Made by a program: the position numbers and the translations under genes
Assembly: GCA_012840125.1 (NCBI GenBank)
Contig: DULZ01000083.1
Coordinates: forward strand, 1-33,874
Length of the DNA: 33,874 bases
Reading direction: 5' to 3'
Source: Clostridia bacterium
GTDB taxonomy: Bacteria > Bacillota > DULZ01
Notes under the pieces: generated by a model
Databases searched by the model: none
What the model saw: only the letters and a program-made list of their open reading frames with translations
What the model was told of the DNA's origin: nothing
Shown here: positions 25,688 to 32,772 of the stretch, in pieces
Position numbering within the stretch: the stretch's first letter is position 1
How the letters are laid out: every line of letters begins with the position of its first letter

Positions 25688-25702
25688 TCGAGGTGATGAT
25701 GA

Positions 25703-25921
25703 TTGAATTGGGATGAAATATTCAATAAGGTTTGGCAGCATCACCGGGGTAAAGTCATCGGAATCGGGTTAGGATTATTATTCGGTTTGCTGGCAGTATC
25801 CGTCGGGTTATGGAAAACCCTTTTTATCGCCATCTGTATTGGGATTGGTTACCTGGTCGGTAAGCGGGCTGATGAAAAAGGAGACTTGCAGAAACTGTTA
25901 AACAAGTGGTTTGGTGATTAA
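25703..25921 (+). CDS. Small DUF2273-like membrane protein
   Basis: A 72-residue protein with a hydrophobic region of two close helices (GKVIGIGLGLLFGLLAVSVGLWKTLFIAICIGIGYLVGKR) and a polar tail ending KLLNKWFGD. Size, topology and position after asp23 and amaP match the DUF2273 family. The start is TTG 25703 with GAGGTG at 25690-25695; the nearby ATGs are out of frame. Likely a membrane partner in the Asp23-AmaP assembly. The stop is followed closely by nusB. Confidence 0.85.
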   Translation: MNWDEIFNKVWQHHRGKVIGIGLGLLFGLLAVSVGLWKTLFIAICIGIGYLVGKRADEKGDLQKLLNKWFGD

Positions 25922-25942
25922 TTGTTTTTTGGGGTGACAGTA

Positions 25943-26362
25943 TTGGGAAGACGACTTGCACGGGAAAAAGCTTTGCAAATACTGTTTCAAATTGACGTAG
26001 GCAGGATCCGTCCCGAAAAAGCCTTGCACTACAGCTTTCAGGAAGAAGATTTATCCAGCGATGAAAAAGAATTCGCCACAACACTGGTTCTTGGGACCTT
26101 GGAGCATCTCGAAGAAGTGGACAAGTTGATTTCCCAGCACTCCCGTGACTGGCCGTTAAACAGGATCGCCAATGTGGACCGGAATATCCTGCGCCTGGCC
26201 GTTTTTGAGTTCTTGCATGTACCCGACATTCCACCTAACGTAACTATTAATGAAGCCATAGAATTGGCCAAGGTTTTTAGCGGGGAAGGAGCCGGTGCCT
26301 TTGTCAACGGTATTCTGGACCAAATCCGGCGCCATATTGTTCAAGAACAACCGCAAGAATAA
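25943..26362 (+). CDS. nusB: Transcription antitermination factor NusB
   Basis: A 139-residue NusB, the normal size, an all-helical RNA-binding protein that works with NusE at boxA in rRNA transcription. It begins GRRLAREKALQILFQIDVG and contains WPLNRIANVDRNILRLAVFEFLHVPDIPPNVTINEAIELAKVFSGEGAGAFVNGILDQI, the family signature. The start is TTG 25943 with GGGGTGA just upstream; the frame also holds TTG 25922, which has no ribosome site. Sits between asp23 and folD as in Bacillus, with extra genes inserted. Confidence 0.95.
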   Translation: MGRRLAREKALQILFQIDVGRIRPEKALHYSFQEEDLSSDEKEFATTLVLGTLEHLEEVDKLISQHSRDWPLNRIANVDRNILRLAVFEFLHVPDIPPNVTINEAIELAKVFSGEGAGAFVNGILDQIRRHIVQEQPQE

Positions 26363-26381
26363 CATACCGGGGAGGCCAACA

Positions 26382-27350
26382 GTGAAAGCGGTTTTAGGTA
26401 TTGACACAAGTTGCTATACCACATCTTTGGCTTTAATGAGTATTGATGGCCATCTCCTCGCGGAACACCGCCGTCTCCTGACCGTGCCACAGGGAGAAAG
26501 AGGATTACAACAGTCCCGGGCGGTGTTTCAACATGTCCAAAACATAGCAGGAGTCTTTCAAGCCGTCGAGCCCGGGCTGCGAGACGTAGAACTGGTGGCC
26601 GTAGCGGCCAGTACCAAGCCGCGGCCTGTCGATGGTTCTTATATGCCGGTGTTTACCGTTTCAGAAGCCTTTGGGCGGGTGCTGGCAAGTACGCTGGGAG
26701 TGCCCTTTTGGGGTACCACCCATCAGGAGGGACACTTACTGGCAGGGCTCTGGTCCGGTAAGGCCGGTCTGCCACCTGCTTTCTTAGCCGTACATTTGTC
26801 CGGGGGAACCTCGGAACTACTGCACGTAACCGTTAAGCCCGGGGAAGCAAAGCTGGCCATTGAGATCCTGGGCGCTACCAAAGATCTTCATGCGGGCCAG
26901 TTCATTGACAGGGTGGGAGTGGCCCTGGGCCTGCCCTTTCCGGCAGGACCCCATTTGGAAAAACTGGCCCGGCAGGCGCAGGGCCGGGATATTATCATAC
27001 CTTCTTCCGTCAAGGGTTACTCCTTCAGTTTTTCCGGCAGTGAAACCTGCGCCCAGCGATTGATCGCCCAAGGCTTACCAAGAGAGAGCATCGCCCGGGC
27101 GGTGGAAAACTGCATCGCCAAAACTCTGGAAAAGGTTCTTCGCCGGGCCGTTGAGGATACCGGTATTAAAACGGTGTTAATCGTGGGCGGTGTGGCGGCA
27201 AACCGGTATCTCCGGGCAAGACTGATCCATCGCCTGGGTCATCCTGCCGTCGGAGCCCAGCTGGTTTTCGCCGAACCTGACTTAAGTACCGATAACAGTG
27301 TTGGCGTGGCTCTCAGCGGTGTCATGGCTTTCCAGCAAGGTCTACTTTAG
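26382..27350 (+). CDS. TsaD/Kae1-like domain protein (diverged paralogue)
   Basis: A 322-residue ASKHA-fold protein. It starts VLGIDTSCYTTSLAL, has the metal motif HxxxH as HQEGH near residue 117, a glycine strand AVHLSGGTSELLHV, and ends with VLIVGGVAANRYLR and STDNSVGVALSG. The blocks match TsaD/Kae1, which make tRNA t6A, but it differs from canonical TsaD (for example HQEGH instead of the usual HMEGH/HMEAH, and lower overall similarity). This looks like the second, clostridial 'O-sialoglycoprotein endopeptidase-like' copy that accompanies nusB; a true tsaD is probably elsewhere. GTG 26382 has GGGGAGG at 26369-26375. Its role is unknown; t6A formation is not assured. Confidence 0.82.
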   Translation: MKAVLGIDTSCYTTSLALMSIDGHLLAEHRRLLTVPQGERGLQQSRAVFQHVQNIAGVFQAVEPGLRDVELVAVAASTKPRPVDGSYMPVFTVSEAFGRVLASTLGVPFWGTTHQEGHLLAGLWSGKAGLPPAFLAVHLSGGTSELLHVTVKPGEAKLAIEILGATKDLHAGQFIDRVGVALGLPFPAGPHLEKLARQAQGRDIIIPSSVKGYSFSFSGSETCAQRLIAQGLPRESIARAVENCIAKTLEKVLRRAVEDTGIKTVLIVGGVAANRYLRARLIHRLGHPAVGAQLVFAEPDLSTDNSVGVALSGVMAFQQGLL

Positions 27351-27447
27351 TAAATTATTGTACTAAATTTCTAATAAATTTCCTGCAGGAGAAATCCCTA
27401 AATAGTGGAATATGATTACAGTACGATCTTAATTAGGGGGGAGTACG

Positions 27448-28287
27448 TTGTACCAGATTGTAAGAAAGAAGGTATTTTCACCAACGCTCAAGTTGATGGA
27501 CGTTCAAGCACCGGATGTGGCGCGGAATGTCAAAGCCGGTCAATTTGTGATTTTGCGCATGGACGAAATGGGCGAGCGTATTCCATTGACCGTAGCCGAC
27601 TATGACCGCGAAGCCGGTACCATCACTATTATTTTCCAAGAAGTGGGTTACTCCACCATGGCTTTAGGCAAATTGGAAGCAGGAGATTACTTATTGGACT
27701 TTGTGGGTCCATTGGGAGAGCCCACTGACGTACAAAACTTTGGCAAAGTAGTGTGTGTCGGCGGCGGGGTGGGAATTGCCCCCATTTTCCCAATTGCCAG
27801 AGCTCTTAAAGAAGCCGGTAATGAAGTGATCTCCATTATCGGTGCCCGTAATAAAGACTTGCTGTTCTGGGAAGAAGAAATGAGAGCGGTCAGTGACCGG
27901 TTGTATGTGGCTACGGATGATGGGTCTTATGGACGCCAAGGTTTCGTGACTGACATTCTAAAAGAAATAATTGAACAAGAAAAAGTGGACCGGGTTTGGG
28001 GGATCGGCCCCCTGGTGATGATGCGTGCCGTTTCGGAAGTGACCAGGCCCAGCGGCATTAAGACCATTGTGAGCATGAACCCCATCATGGTGGACGGAAC
28101 AGGCATGTGCGGCGCATGCCGGATCAGTGTTGGCAATGAAACTAAGTTCGCATGTGTTGACGGACCGGAATTTGACGGGCACTTGGTGGACTGGCAATTA
28201 GCCATCAGGCGGAGCCAGATGTACAAGGATGAAGAAAAACGGGCCATGGCCAAAGGTCAATGCGGGGGTGGATGCGGATGCCATTAA
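27448..28287 (+). CDS. nfnA: NADH-dependent reduced ferredoxin:NADP+ oxidoreductase, small subunit
   Basis: A 279-residue ferredoxin-NADP reductase-type protein. FAD domain with RIPLTVADYD; NAD-binding segment VVCVGGGVGIAPIFPIARAL; C-terminal [2Fe-2S] site VDGTGMCGACRISVG...FACVDGPEFDGHLVDW, the mixed Asp/Cys-ligated cluster of NfnA. The protein ends in a Cys-rich tail, CGGGCGCH. With NfnB it bifurcates electrons between NADPH, NAD+ and ferredoxin in the cytoplasm, supplying reductant for C1 metabolism. The start is TTG 27448 with AGGGGGGAG upstream. It overlaps nfnB by 10 bases. The leader (27351-27447) contains an AT-rich inverted repeat and a weak TATGAT (27411-27416). Confidence 0.92.
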   Translation: MYQIVRKKVFSPTLKLMDVQAPDVARNVKAGQFVILRMDEMGERIPLTVADYDREAGTITIIFQEVGYSTMALGKLEAGDYLLDFVGPLGEPTDVQNFGKVVCVGGGVGIAPIFPIARALKEAGNEVISIIGARNKDLLFWEEEMRAVSDRLYVATDDGSYGRQGFVTDILKEIIEQEKVDRVWGIGPLVMMRAVSEVTRPSGIKTIVSMNPIMVDGTGMCGACRISVGNETKFACVDGPEFDGHLVDWQLAIRRSQMYKDEEKRAMAKGQCGGGCGCH

Positions 28288-29678
28288 TTAAAGACAAAAC
28301 GCCGATGCCGGCTCAGGATGCAAAAGCCAGGATTAAAAACTTCAATGAGGTTGCCCTTGGTTATTCGGAAGAAGACGCCCTAAAAGAGGCGGAGCGCTGC
28401 ATACAATGTAAGAAGCCCGGCTGCCGCCAGGGTTGCCCCGTGCAGGTCAATATCCCCGAGTTTATTGCGAGAATTAAGGAAAAAGATTTTATCGGTGCTG
28501 CGAACAGCATTAAAGAGTACAACAATCTCCCTGCTATTTGTGGTCGAGTTTGTCCCCAGGAGAACCAGTGCGAAAAGTATTGTGTCGTAGGCAAGAAAGG
28601 AGATCCCGTCGCCATTGGACGCCTGGAACGCTTTGTGGCTGATTATGCCATGGCCAATGACAGTGCCAAACCCCAGCGCATACCCTCCAACGGCAAAAAG
28701 GTGGCCGTGGTAGGTTCCGGCCCGGCAGGTTTGACCTGTGCCGCTGACCTGCGCAAGATGGGCTATGAGGTCACCGTTTTCGAAGCCTTACACGTGCCCG
28801 GCGGCGTATTGATGTACGGTATTCCGGAATTCAGGCTTCCCAAGGCCGTAGTGCAGAAAGAAATTGACACGCTCCGGGACTTGGGTGTCGAAATTAAGGT
28901 TAACAGTGTGATCGGCAAGATTGAAACAGTCAATCAACTGCTGGAACAAGGTTATGATGCGGTGTTCATCGGTACCGGTGCCGGCTTGCCGTATTTCATG
29001 AACATTCCGGGGGAAAATTATAACGGGGTTTACTCAGCTAACGAATTCTTGACCCGGGTTAACCTGATGAAAGGTTACTTGTTCCCTGAATATGCCACCC
29101 CGGTGAAAGTAGGCCGCCGCGTAGCCGTATGCGGCGCAGGCAATGTGGCTATGGATGCTGCCAGGACTGCCTTGCGATTAGGGGCGGAAGAAGTGTACAT
29201 TGTGTACCGGAGATCCAAGGCCGAAATCCCGGCGCGTCATGAAGAACTGGAGCATGCTTTAGAGGAAGGAGTGCAGCTGGTTCTTCTCACCAGTCCGGTG
29301 GAGATCCTCGGCAATGAAGAAGGCTGGGTAACCGGTATGAAGTGCATCCGGTATGAATTAGGTGAACCCGATGAATCAGGGAGAAGAAAGCCCATACCCG
29401 TTGAAGGGTCCGAGTTCGTCATGGATGTGGATACGGTGATCATGGCCATCGGTCAAGGACCAAACCCATTAGTTCCTACCACCACGGAAGGATTGGCCAC
29501 GACGAAACGGGGCAATATTGTAGCGGACGAAGAGACAGGCCAAACGTCTCTGGAAGGTGTGTTCGCGGGCGGAGATATCGTGACCGGGGCTGCCACCGTC
29601 ATCCTGGCCATGGGTGCCGGCAAGAAGGCGGCACAAGCCATCGATGCTTATCTGAAACAGAAATCCAACGGCAATTAA
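28278..29678 (+). CDS. nfnB: NADH-dependent reduced ferredoxin:NADP+ oxidoreductase, large subunit (glutamate synthase small-subunit-like)
   Basis: A 466-residue protein like the small subunit of glutamate synthase. N-terminal cysteines for two [4Fe-4S] clusters: CIQCKKPGCRQGCPV and CGRVCPQENQCEKYC. Next a FAD site (VAVVGSGPAGLTCAADLRKMGYEVTVFE), a second Rossmann site (VAVCGAGNVAMDAARTALRLGAEEVYIVYRR), and GVFAGGDIVTGAATVILAMGAGKKAA at the end. No gltA-type partner is present, so with nfnA adjacent it is NfnB rather than glutamate synthase. ATG 28278 is chosen, with GGGGGTGG upstream; earlier in-frame ATGs (28260, 28272) lie inside the nfnA tail codons. Confidence 0.93.
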   Translation: MPLIKDKTPMPAQDAKARIKNFNEVALGYSEEDALKEAERCIQCKKPGCRQGCPVQVNIPEFIARIKEKDFIGAANSIKEYNNLPAICGRVCPQENQCEKYCVVGKKGDPVAIGRLERFVADYAMANDSAKPQRIPSNGKKVAVVGSGPAGLTCAADLRKMGYEVTVFEALHVPGGVLMYGIPEFRLPKAVVQKEIDTLRDLGVEIKVNSVIGKIETVNQLLEQGYDAVFIGTGAGLPYFMNIPGENYNGVYSANEFLTRVNLMKGYLFPEYATPVKVGRRVAVCGAGNVAMDAARTALRLGAEEVYIVYRRSKAEIPARHEELEHALEEGVQLVLLTSPVEILGNEEGWVTGMKCIRYELGEPDESGRRKPIPVEGSEFVMDVDTVIMAIGQGPNPLVPTTTEGLATTKRGNIVADEETGQTSLEGVFAGGDIVTGAATVILAMGAGKKAAQAIDAYLKQKSNGN

Positions 29679-29700
29679 CCGATTATACCTTAGTCTAGAC

Positions 29701-29727
29701 GCATCAATATTGCCACAATTTTGATGC
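29701..29727 (+). repeat. Long imperfect palindrome between nfnB and folD
   Basis: A 27-base hairpin with 11 paired bases and one T-T mismatch around a 3-base loop: GCATCAA (29701-29707) with TTGATGC (29721-29727), and inside it ATTG with CAAT. No T tract follows, so it is not a typical intrinsic terminator. It may be an operator or an mRNA processing/stability element; a promoter for folD was not recognised. Confidence 0.6.
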
Positions 29728-29805
29728 CACCCTTTGCTGGTTTTCATCAGATGAGTACCTTATATCCCGGTGGCTAAAATTACTATAAAGAAAGGGTTGA
29801 TCCGG

Positions 29806-30654
29806 TTGGCTAAAATTATTGACGGTAAGGCTATTGCGGCCGAAATCAGGGAAGAAGTAAAGGCGGAGGCCATGCAATGGAGAGAGCAGGGCATTATTCC
29901 TAAACTAGCCGTGATTCTGGTGGGCGATGATCCTGCCTCAGTAGTCTATGCCAATTCCAAGCAGAAAGCCGCGGAAAAAGTGGGGATCGACTTCGAACTG
30001 TTCCACCTGGCGGGCAGTACCCCGGAAGCCGAAGTGATTTCTTTAATTCAAAAACTGAATGATGATGCCTCCGTCCACGGAATTATGGTGGAGCTTCCTT
30101 TACCTGATCATATTTCCAAGGAAAAGGTCATGGAAGCGGTTCATCCGTTAAAGGATGTGGATGGTGTGCATCCGGTGAACCGGGGGTACATTTTAAGTGG
30201 TCAAGAAGGCTTGTTTCCCGCTACGCCCCAAAGCTGCGTAGAGATTTTGCTGCGGTCCGGTGTCGAGTTAAAGGGTAAACACGCTGTCATCGTCGGCCGT
30301 GGTGAGACAGTCGGCAAGCCTTTGGTTTTCCTATTATTAAAGCACCATCCGACCATCACCATCTGCCATTCCCGTACCGCAGATTTGGCCTACCACACCC
30401 GCCAAGCCGATATTCTCATCGCTGCCGTCGGCAAGGCCAACATGATTAAGGCCGACATGGTCAAGCCCGGCGCTGTCGTCATCGATGCCGGTATCAACGA
30501 AGTTGAGGGCGGCATCACCGGAGACGTGGATTTCGAAGCGGTCAAGGAGGTAGCCGGTGCCATTACCCCTGTGCCCGGCGGAGTGGGTTCTTTGACCACG
30601 GCCCTCTTGTTCAGGAACGTATTGCTGGGATTAAAGCTCCAGCAAAAGAAATGA
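29806..30654 (+). CDS. folD: Methylenetetrahydrofolate dehydrogenase (FolD), cyclohydrolase residue replaced
   Basis: A 282-residue FolD. The dehydrogenase oxidises methylene-THF to methenyl-THF, or runs in reverse in the methyl branch of acetogenesis. Tyr48 and Lys52 (SVVYANSKQK) and Asp119 (KDVDGVHPVN) are kept. Glu96 stands where Gln is expected in the conserved V-Q-L-P-L-P segment. GRGETVGKPLVFLLL holds the nucleotide-binding loop, and TPVPGGVGSLTTALL ends it. TTG 29806 is the better start because AAAGGG lies upstream; GTG 29770 would add 12 residues and has no ribosome site. The 12-base TGGCTAAAATTA occurs at both candidate starts. fchA follows 22 bases after the stop. Confidence 0.93.
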   Translation: MAKIIDGKAIAAEIREEVKAEAMQWREQGIIPKLAVILVGDDPASVVYANSKQKAAEKVGIDFELFHLAGSTPEAEVISLIQKLNDDASVHGIMVELPLPDHISKEKVMEAVHPLKDVDGVHPVNRGYILSGQEGLFPATPQSCVEILLRSGVELKGKHAVIVGRGETVGKPLVFLLLKHHPTITICHSRTADLAYHTRQADILIAAVGKANMIKADMVKPGAVVIDAGINEVEGGITGDVDFEAVKEVAGAITPVPGGVGSLTTALLFRNVLLGLKLQQKK

Positions 30655-30676
30655 TTTTTCCCGGGAGGTTGCTTTG

Positions 30677-31306
30677 ATGAGTAACATTTTTGATTCTTCT
30701 TTGCGTCAAGTATTAGAAGCTTCCGCTTCTGATGCTCCTACGCCAGGCGGCGGCAGTGTGTCCGCCATTGTGGGAAGTTTCGGGGTAGCCATGGTTTCCA
30801 TGGTCGCCAATTTGACCACAGGCAAGGAAAAATATAAAGATGTGGAACCACAAGTAAAGGCAATTCTGGAGAAAACCAGTAGAATTATGGCCCGCCTAGA
30901 GGAGCTCGTGGCGGAAGATATGCAGGTTTTCGGCAAGTTCATGGAAGCGCTGAAAATGCCAAAGGATACGGAAGAACAAAAGAGCCTGCGGGCCGGCAAA
31001 ATGCAGGAAGCCCTCAAAGCGGCTACCGATACCCCGATGGAAATAGCTCGGGTGTGCTTGGAAGGCCTGGAATTGGCTGCCGAGCTGTCCTCCATCGGAA
31101 ACAAGGGAGCCATTAGCGACGTGGGAGTGGCAGCCTACGTGGCGGAAGCAGCTTTAAACAGCGTCCTGTTGAGCGTGGATATTAACATCCCCAGCATCAA
31201 AGATGCTGAATACGTGGACCAGGTCCAACAAGAGAAATATGCCCTTATCGTGAAAGCCGCCCAGTTGAGAGAAAAGGCTGTAGCACAAGTAAGGGACAGG
31301 ATGTAA
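30677..31306 (+). CDS. fchA: Methenyltetrahydrofolate cyclohydrolase, FTCD/cyclodeaminase family
   Basis: A 209-residue helical protein of the formiminotransferase-cyclodeaminase family. The N-terminal block APTPGGGSVSAIVGSFGVAMVSMVANLTTGKEKY, with its glycine loop, is diagnostic, and ELSSIGNKGAISDVGVAAYVAEAALNSVLLSVDINIPSIKD ends the fold. Clostridial FchA makes or opens methenyl-THF/10-formyl-THF, here beside folD. GGGAGG at 30662-30667 serves ATG 30677; TTG 30674 is also in frame. Could instead be a cyclodeaminase for histidine/purine breakdown, but no formiminotransferase neighbour is seen. Confidence 0.9.
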   Translation: MSNIFDSSLRQVLEASASDAPTPGGGSVSAIVGSFGVAMVSMVANLTTGKEKYKDVEPQVKAILEKTSRIMARLEELVAEDMQVFGKFMEALKMPKDTEEQKSLRAGKMQEALKAATDTPMEIARVCLEGLELAAELSSIGNKGAISDVGVAAYVAEAALNSVLLSVDINIPSIKDAEYVDQVQQEKYALIVKAAQLREKAVAQVRDRM

Positions 31307-31308
31307 CT

Positions 31309-32559
31309 ATGTTGTTTCGCGCAGAGCCAGTGAAGTGTTGGCAGGTTTCGGAACTGAATAATTACCTGAAGGAGCTGTTGTCCAGCAATCCTTTCCTGTC
31401 CAACCTGTGGATTAAGGGGGAGATTTCCAACCTGCGGCAGCCCGGATCCGGTCACCTGTTTTTCACCTTAAAGGACCGGACCGGCTCTATCCGTGCCGTC
31501 ATGTTTCGCTCCAAAGCTGTGGAACTGCGCGTACCCTTGCGAGATGGGATGGAGGTCCTGATAAGGGCCTCCCTTTCCATTTACGAAAGGGACGGTGTTT
31601 ACCAGCTCTACGTAGAAGAAGTGCACCCATTAGGCGTGGGGGATTTGCACCGGGCTTTTGAAATGCTGAAGGCCCAGTTAGAAAAGGAAGGGCTGTTTCG
31701 ACCGGAGCGCAAAAAGAAACTGCCTTACCTGCCGCGCCGGATCGGTTTGGTCACTTCCACCACGGGCGCAGCCATAAGGGATATCCTGACAGTCTTGCTG
31801 CAAAGATGTCCCTCTTTGGATATTGTGGTGGCCCCGGCCCTCGTGCAGGGTGCCGGTGCGCCTGATTCTATTGCCCATGCTTTGGCGCTCTTGAACCGCT
31901 TCGGTCAGGTAGATGTGATTATTGTGGCCAGGGGAGGAGGATCCCTGGAGGAATTGTGGGCTTTCAATACGGAACAAGTGGCCAGGAGTATTGCTGCTTC
32001 AACCATTCCGGTGGTAACGGGAGTAGGACATGAAACTGATTTTACCATCGCTGACTTGGTGGCGGACCGCCGGGCTCCCACTCCTACGGCTGCTGCGGCT
32101 CTGGTGGTACCTGACCTCCGTGAAGAACTGGATAAACTGGACGTAAAACTCAAGAGAGCCCACCGCAGCCTGGTGAGTCTATTGACCAAAAAGCAGCAGC
32201 ACCTGCATGGGATTGGCAAGTATTCAATCCTGGCACGACCGGAACAGCTTTTTGCCCGGCAGAAACAGCGGCTTGAAGCCACCCAGCACAAACTGCATCT
32301 GATCATTAAACAGTATTTCCAGGAACGGCACAATAAACTGGGTGTGCAGTGGCACAAACTGGATGCTTTGAGCCCTTTGAAGGTACTGCAAAGAGGTTTT
32401 TCCATTTGCCGGGACGAGCAAGGCAAAATAATCACCAGTGCCGCTCAAGTGGTGGTGGGCCAGCTGTTGGAAGTAAAACTGAAAGAAGGCAGCTTGGACT
32501 GCCGGGTAATGGGGGTGAAAGAATCTAGTGCCCAAGGACAACCGGAACCTAACGTATGA
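31309..32559 (+). CDS. xseA: Exodeoxyribonuclease VII large subunit
   Basis: A 416-residue XseA. N-terminal OB domain (WIKGEISNLRQPGSGHLFFTLKDRTGSIRAVMFRS), catalytic domain beginning RIGLVTSTTGAAIRDILTVLLQRCP, then the DVIIVARGGGSLEELWAFNTEQVARSI and PVVTGVGHETDFTIADLVADRRAPTPTAAA blocks, followed by a long helical coiled region (~270-360). Degrades single-stranded DNA with XseB. It starts 2 bases after the fchA stop and overlaps xseB by 32 bases. Confidence 0.95.
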   Translation: MLFRAEPVKCWQVSELNNYLKELLSSNPFLSNLWIKGEISNLRQPGSGHLFFTLKDRTGSIRAVMFRSKAVELRVPLRDGMEVLIRASLSIYERDGVYQLYVEEVHPLGVGDLHRAFEMLKAQLEKEGLFRPERKKKLPYLPRRIGLVTSTTGAAIRDILTVLLQRCPSLDIVVAPALVQGAGAPDSIAHALALLNRFGQVDVIIVARGGGSLEELWAFNTEQVARSIAASTIPVVTGVGHETDFTIADLVADRRAPTPTAAAALVVPDLREELDKLDVKLKRAHRSLVSLLTKKQQHLHGIGKYSILARPEQLFARQKQRLEATQHKLHLIIKQYFQERHNKLGVQWHKLDALSPLKVLQRGFSICRDEQGKIITSAAQVVVGQLLEVKLKEGSLDCRVMGVKESSAQGQPEPNV

Positions 32560-32770
32560 AGAAGCGTCGCAGCGGTTGGAAGCTATCGTGCAGCGCCTGG
32601 AACAGGAGGAACTGAGCCTGGACGAAGCCCTGGATCTATTTGAAGAAGCCGTCATTTTGGCCAACTATTGCAGGAAAACACTATCTGCTGCGGAACAGCG
32701 GCTGTCGGTCCTGCTGGAAAAGGAAGACGGCCGGCTATTACTGGAACCTTTTTCCCTATCGGAGGAATAA
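32528..32770 (+). CDS. xseB: Exodeoxyribonuclease VII small subunit
   Basis: An 80-residue XseB with the family pattern LTYEEASQRLEAIVQRLEQEELSLDEALDLFEEAVILANYCRKTLSAAEQRL. The start is GTG 32528, inside the end of xseA, with GGGGGTGA about 10 bases upstream. Many small subunits bind one large subunit; the tight overlap implies coupled translation. Confidence 0.94.
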   Translation: MPKDNRNLTYEEASQRLEAIVQRLEQEELSLDEALDLFEEAVILANYCRKTLSAAEQRLSVLLEKEDGRLLLEPFSLSEE

Positions 32771-32772
32771 CC

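Noticed and set aside
27351-27447. Rex operator upstream of nfnA
   Set aside because: The AT-rich repeats do not match TTGTTAANNNNTTAACAA; arm sequence and spacing are both wrong.
28278-29678. Glutamate synthase small subunit (gltD)
   Set aside because: There is no gltA/gltB neighbour and nfnA overlaps it; the pair is NfnAB.
31905-32435. Long open frame on the minus strand inside xseA (176 codons), and similar ones elsewhere
   Set aside because: They lie wholly within strongly recognised + strand genes, lack ribosome sites and give low-complexity Ser/Arg/Cys-rich products.
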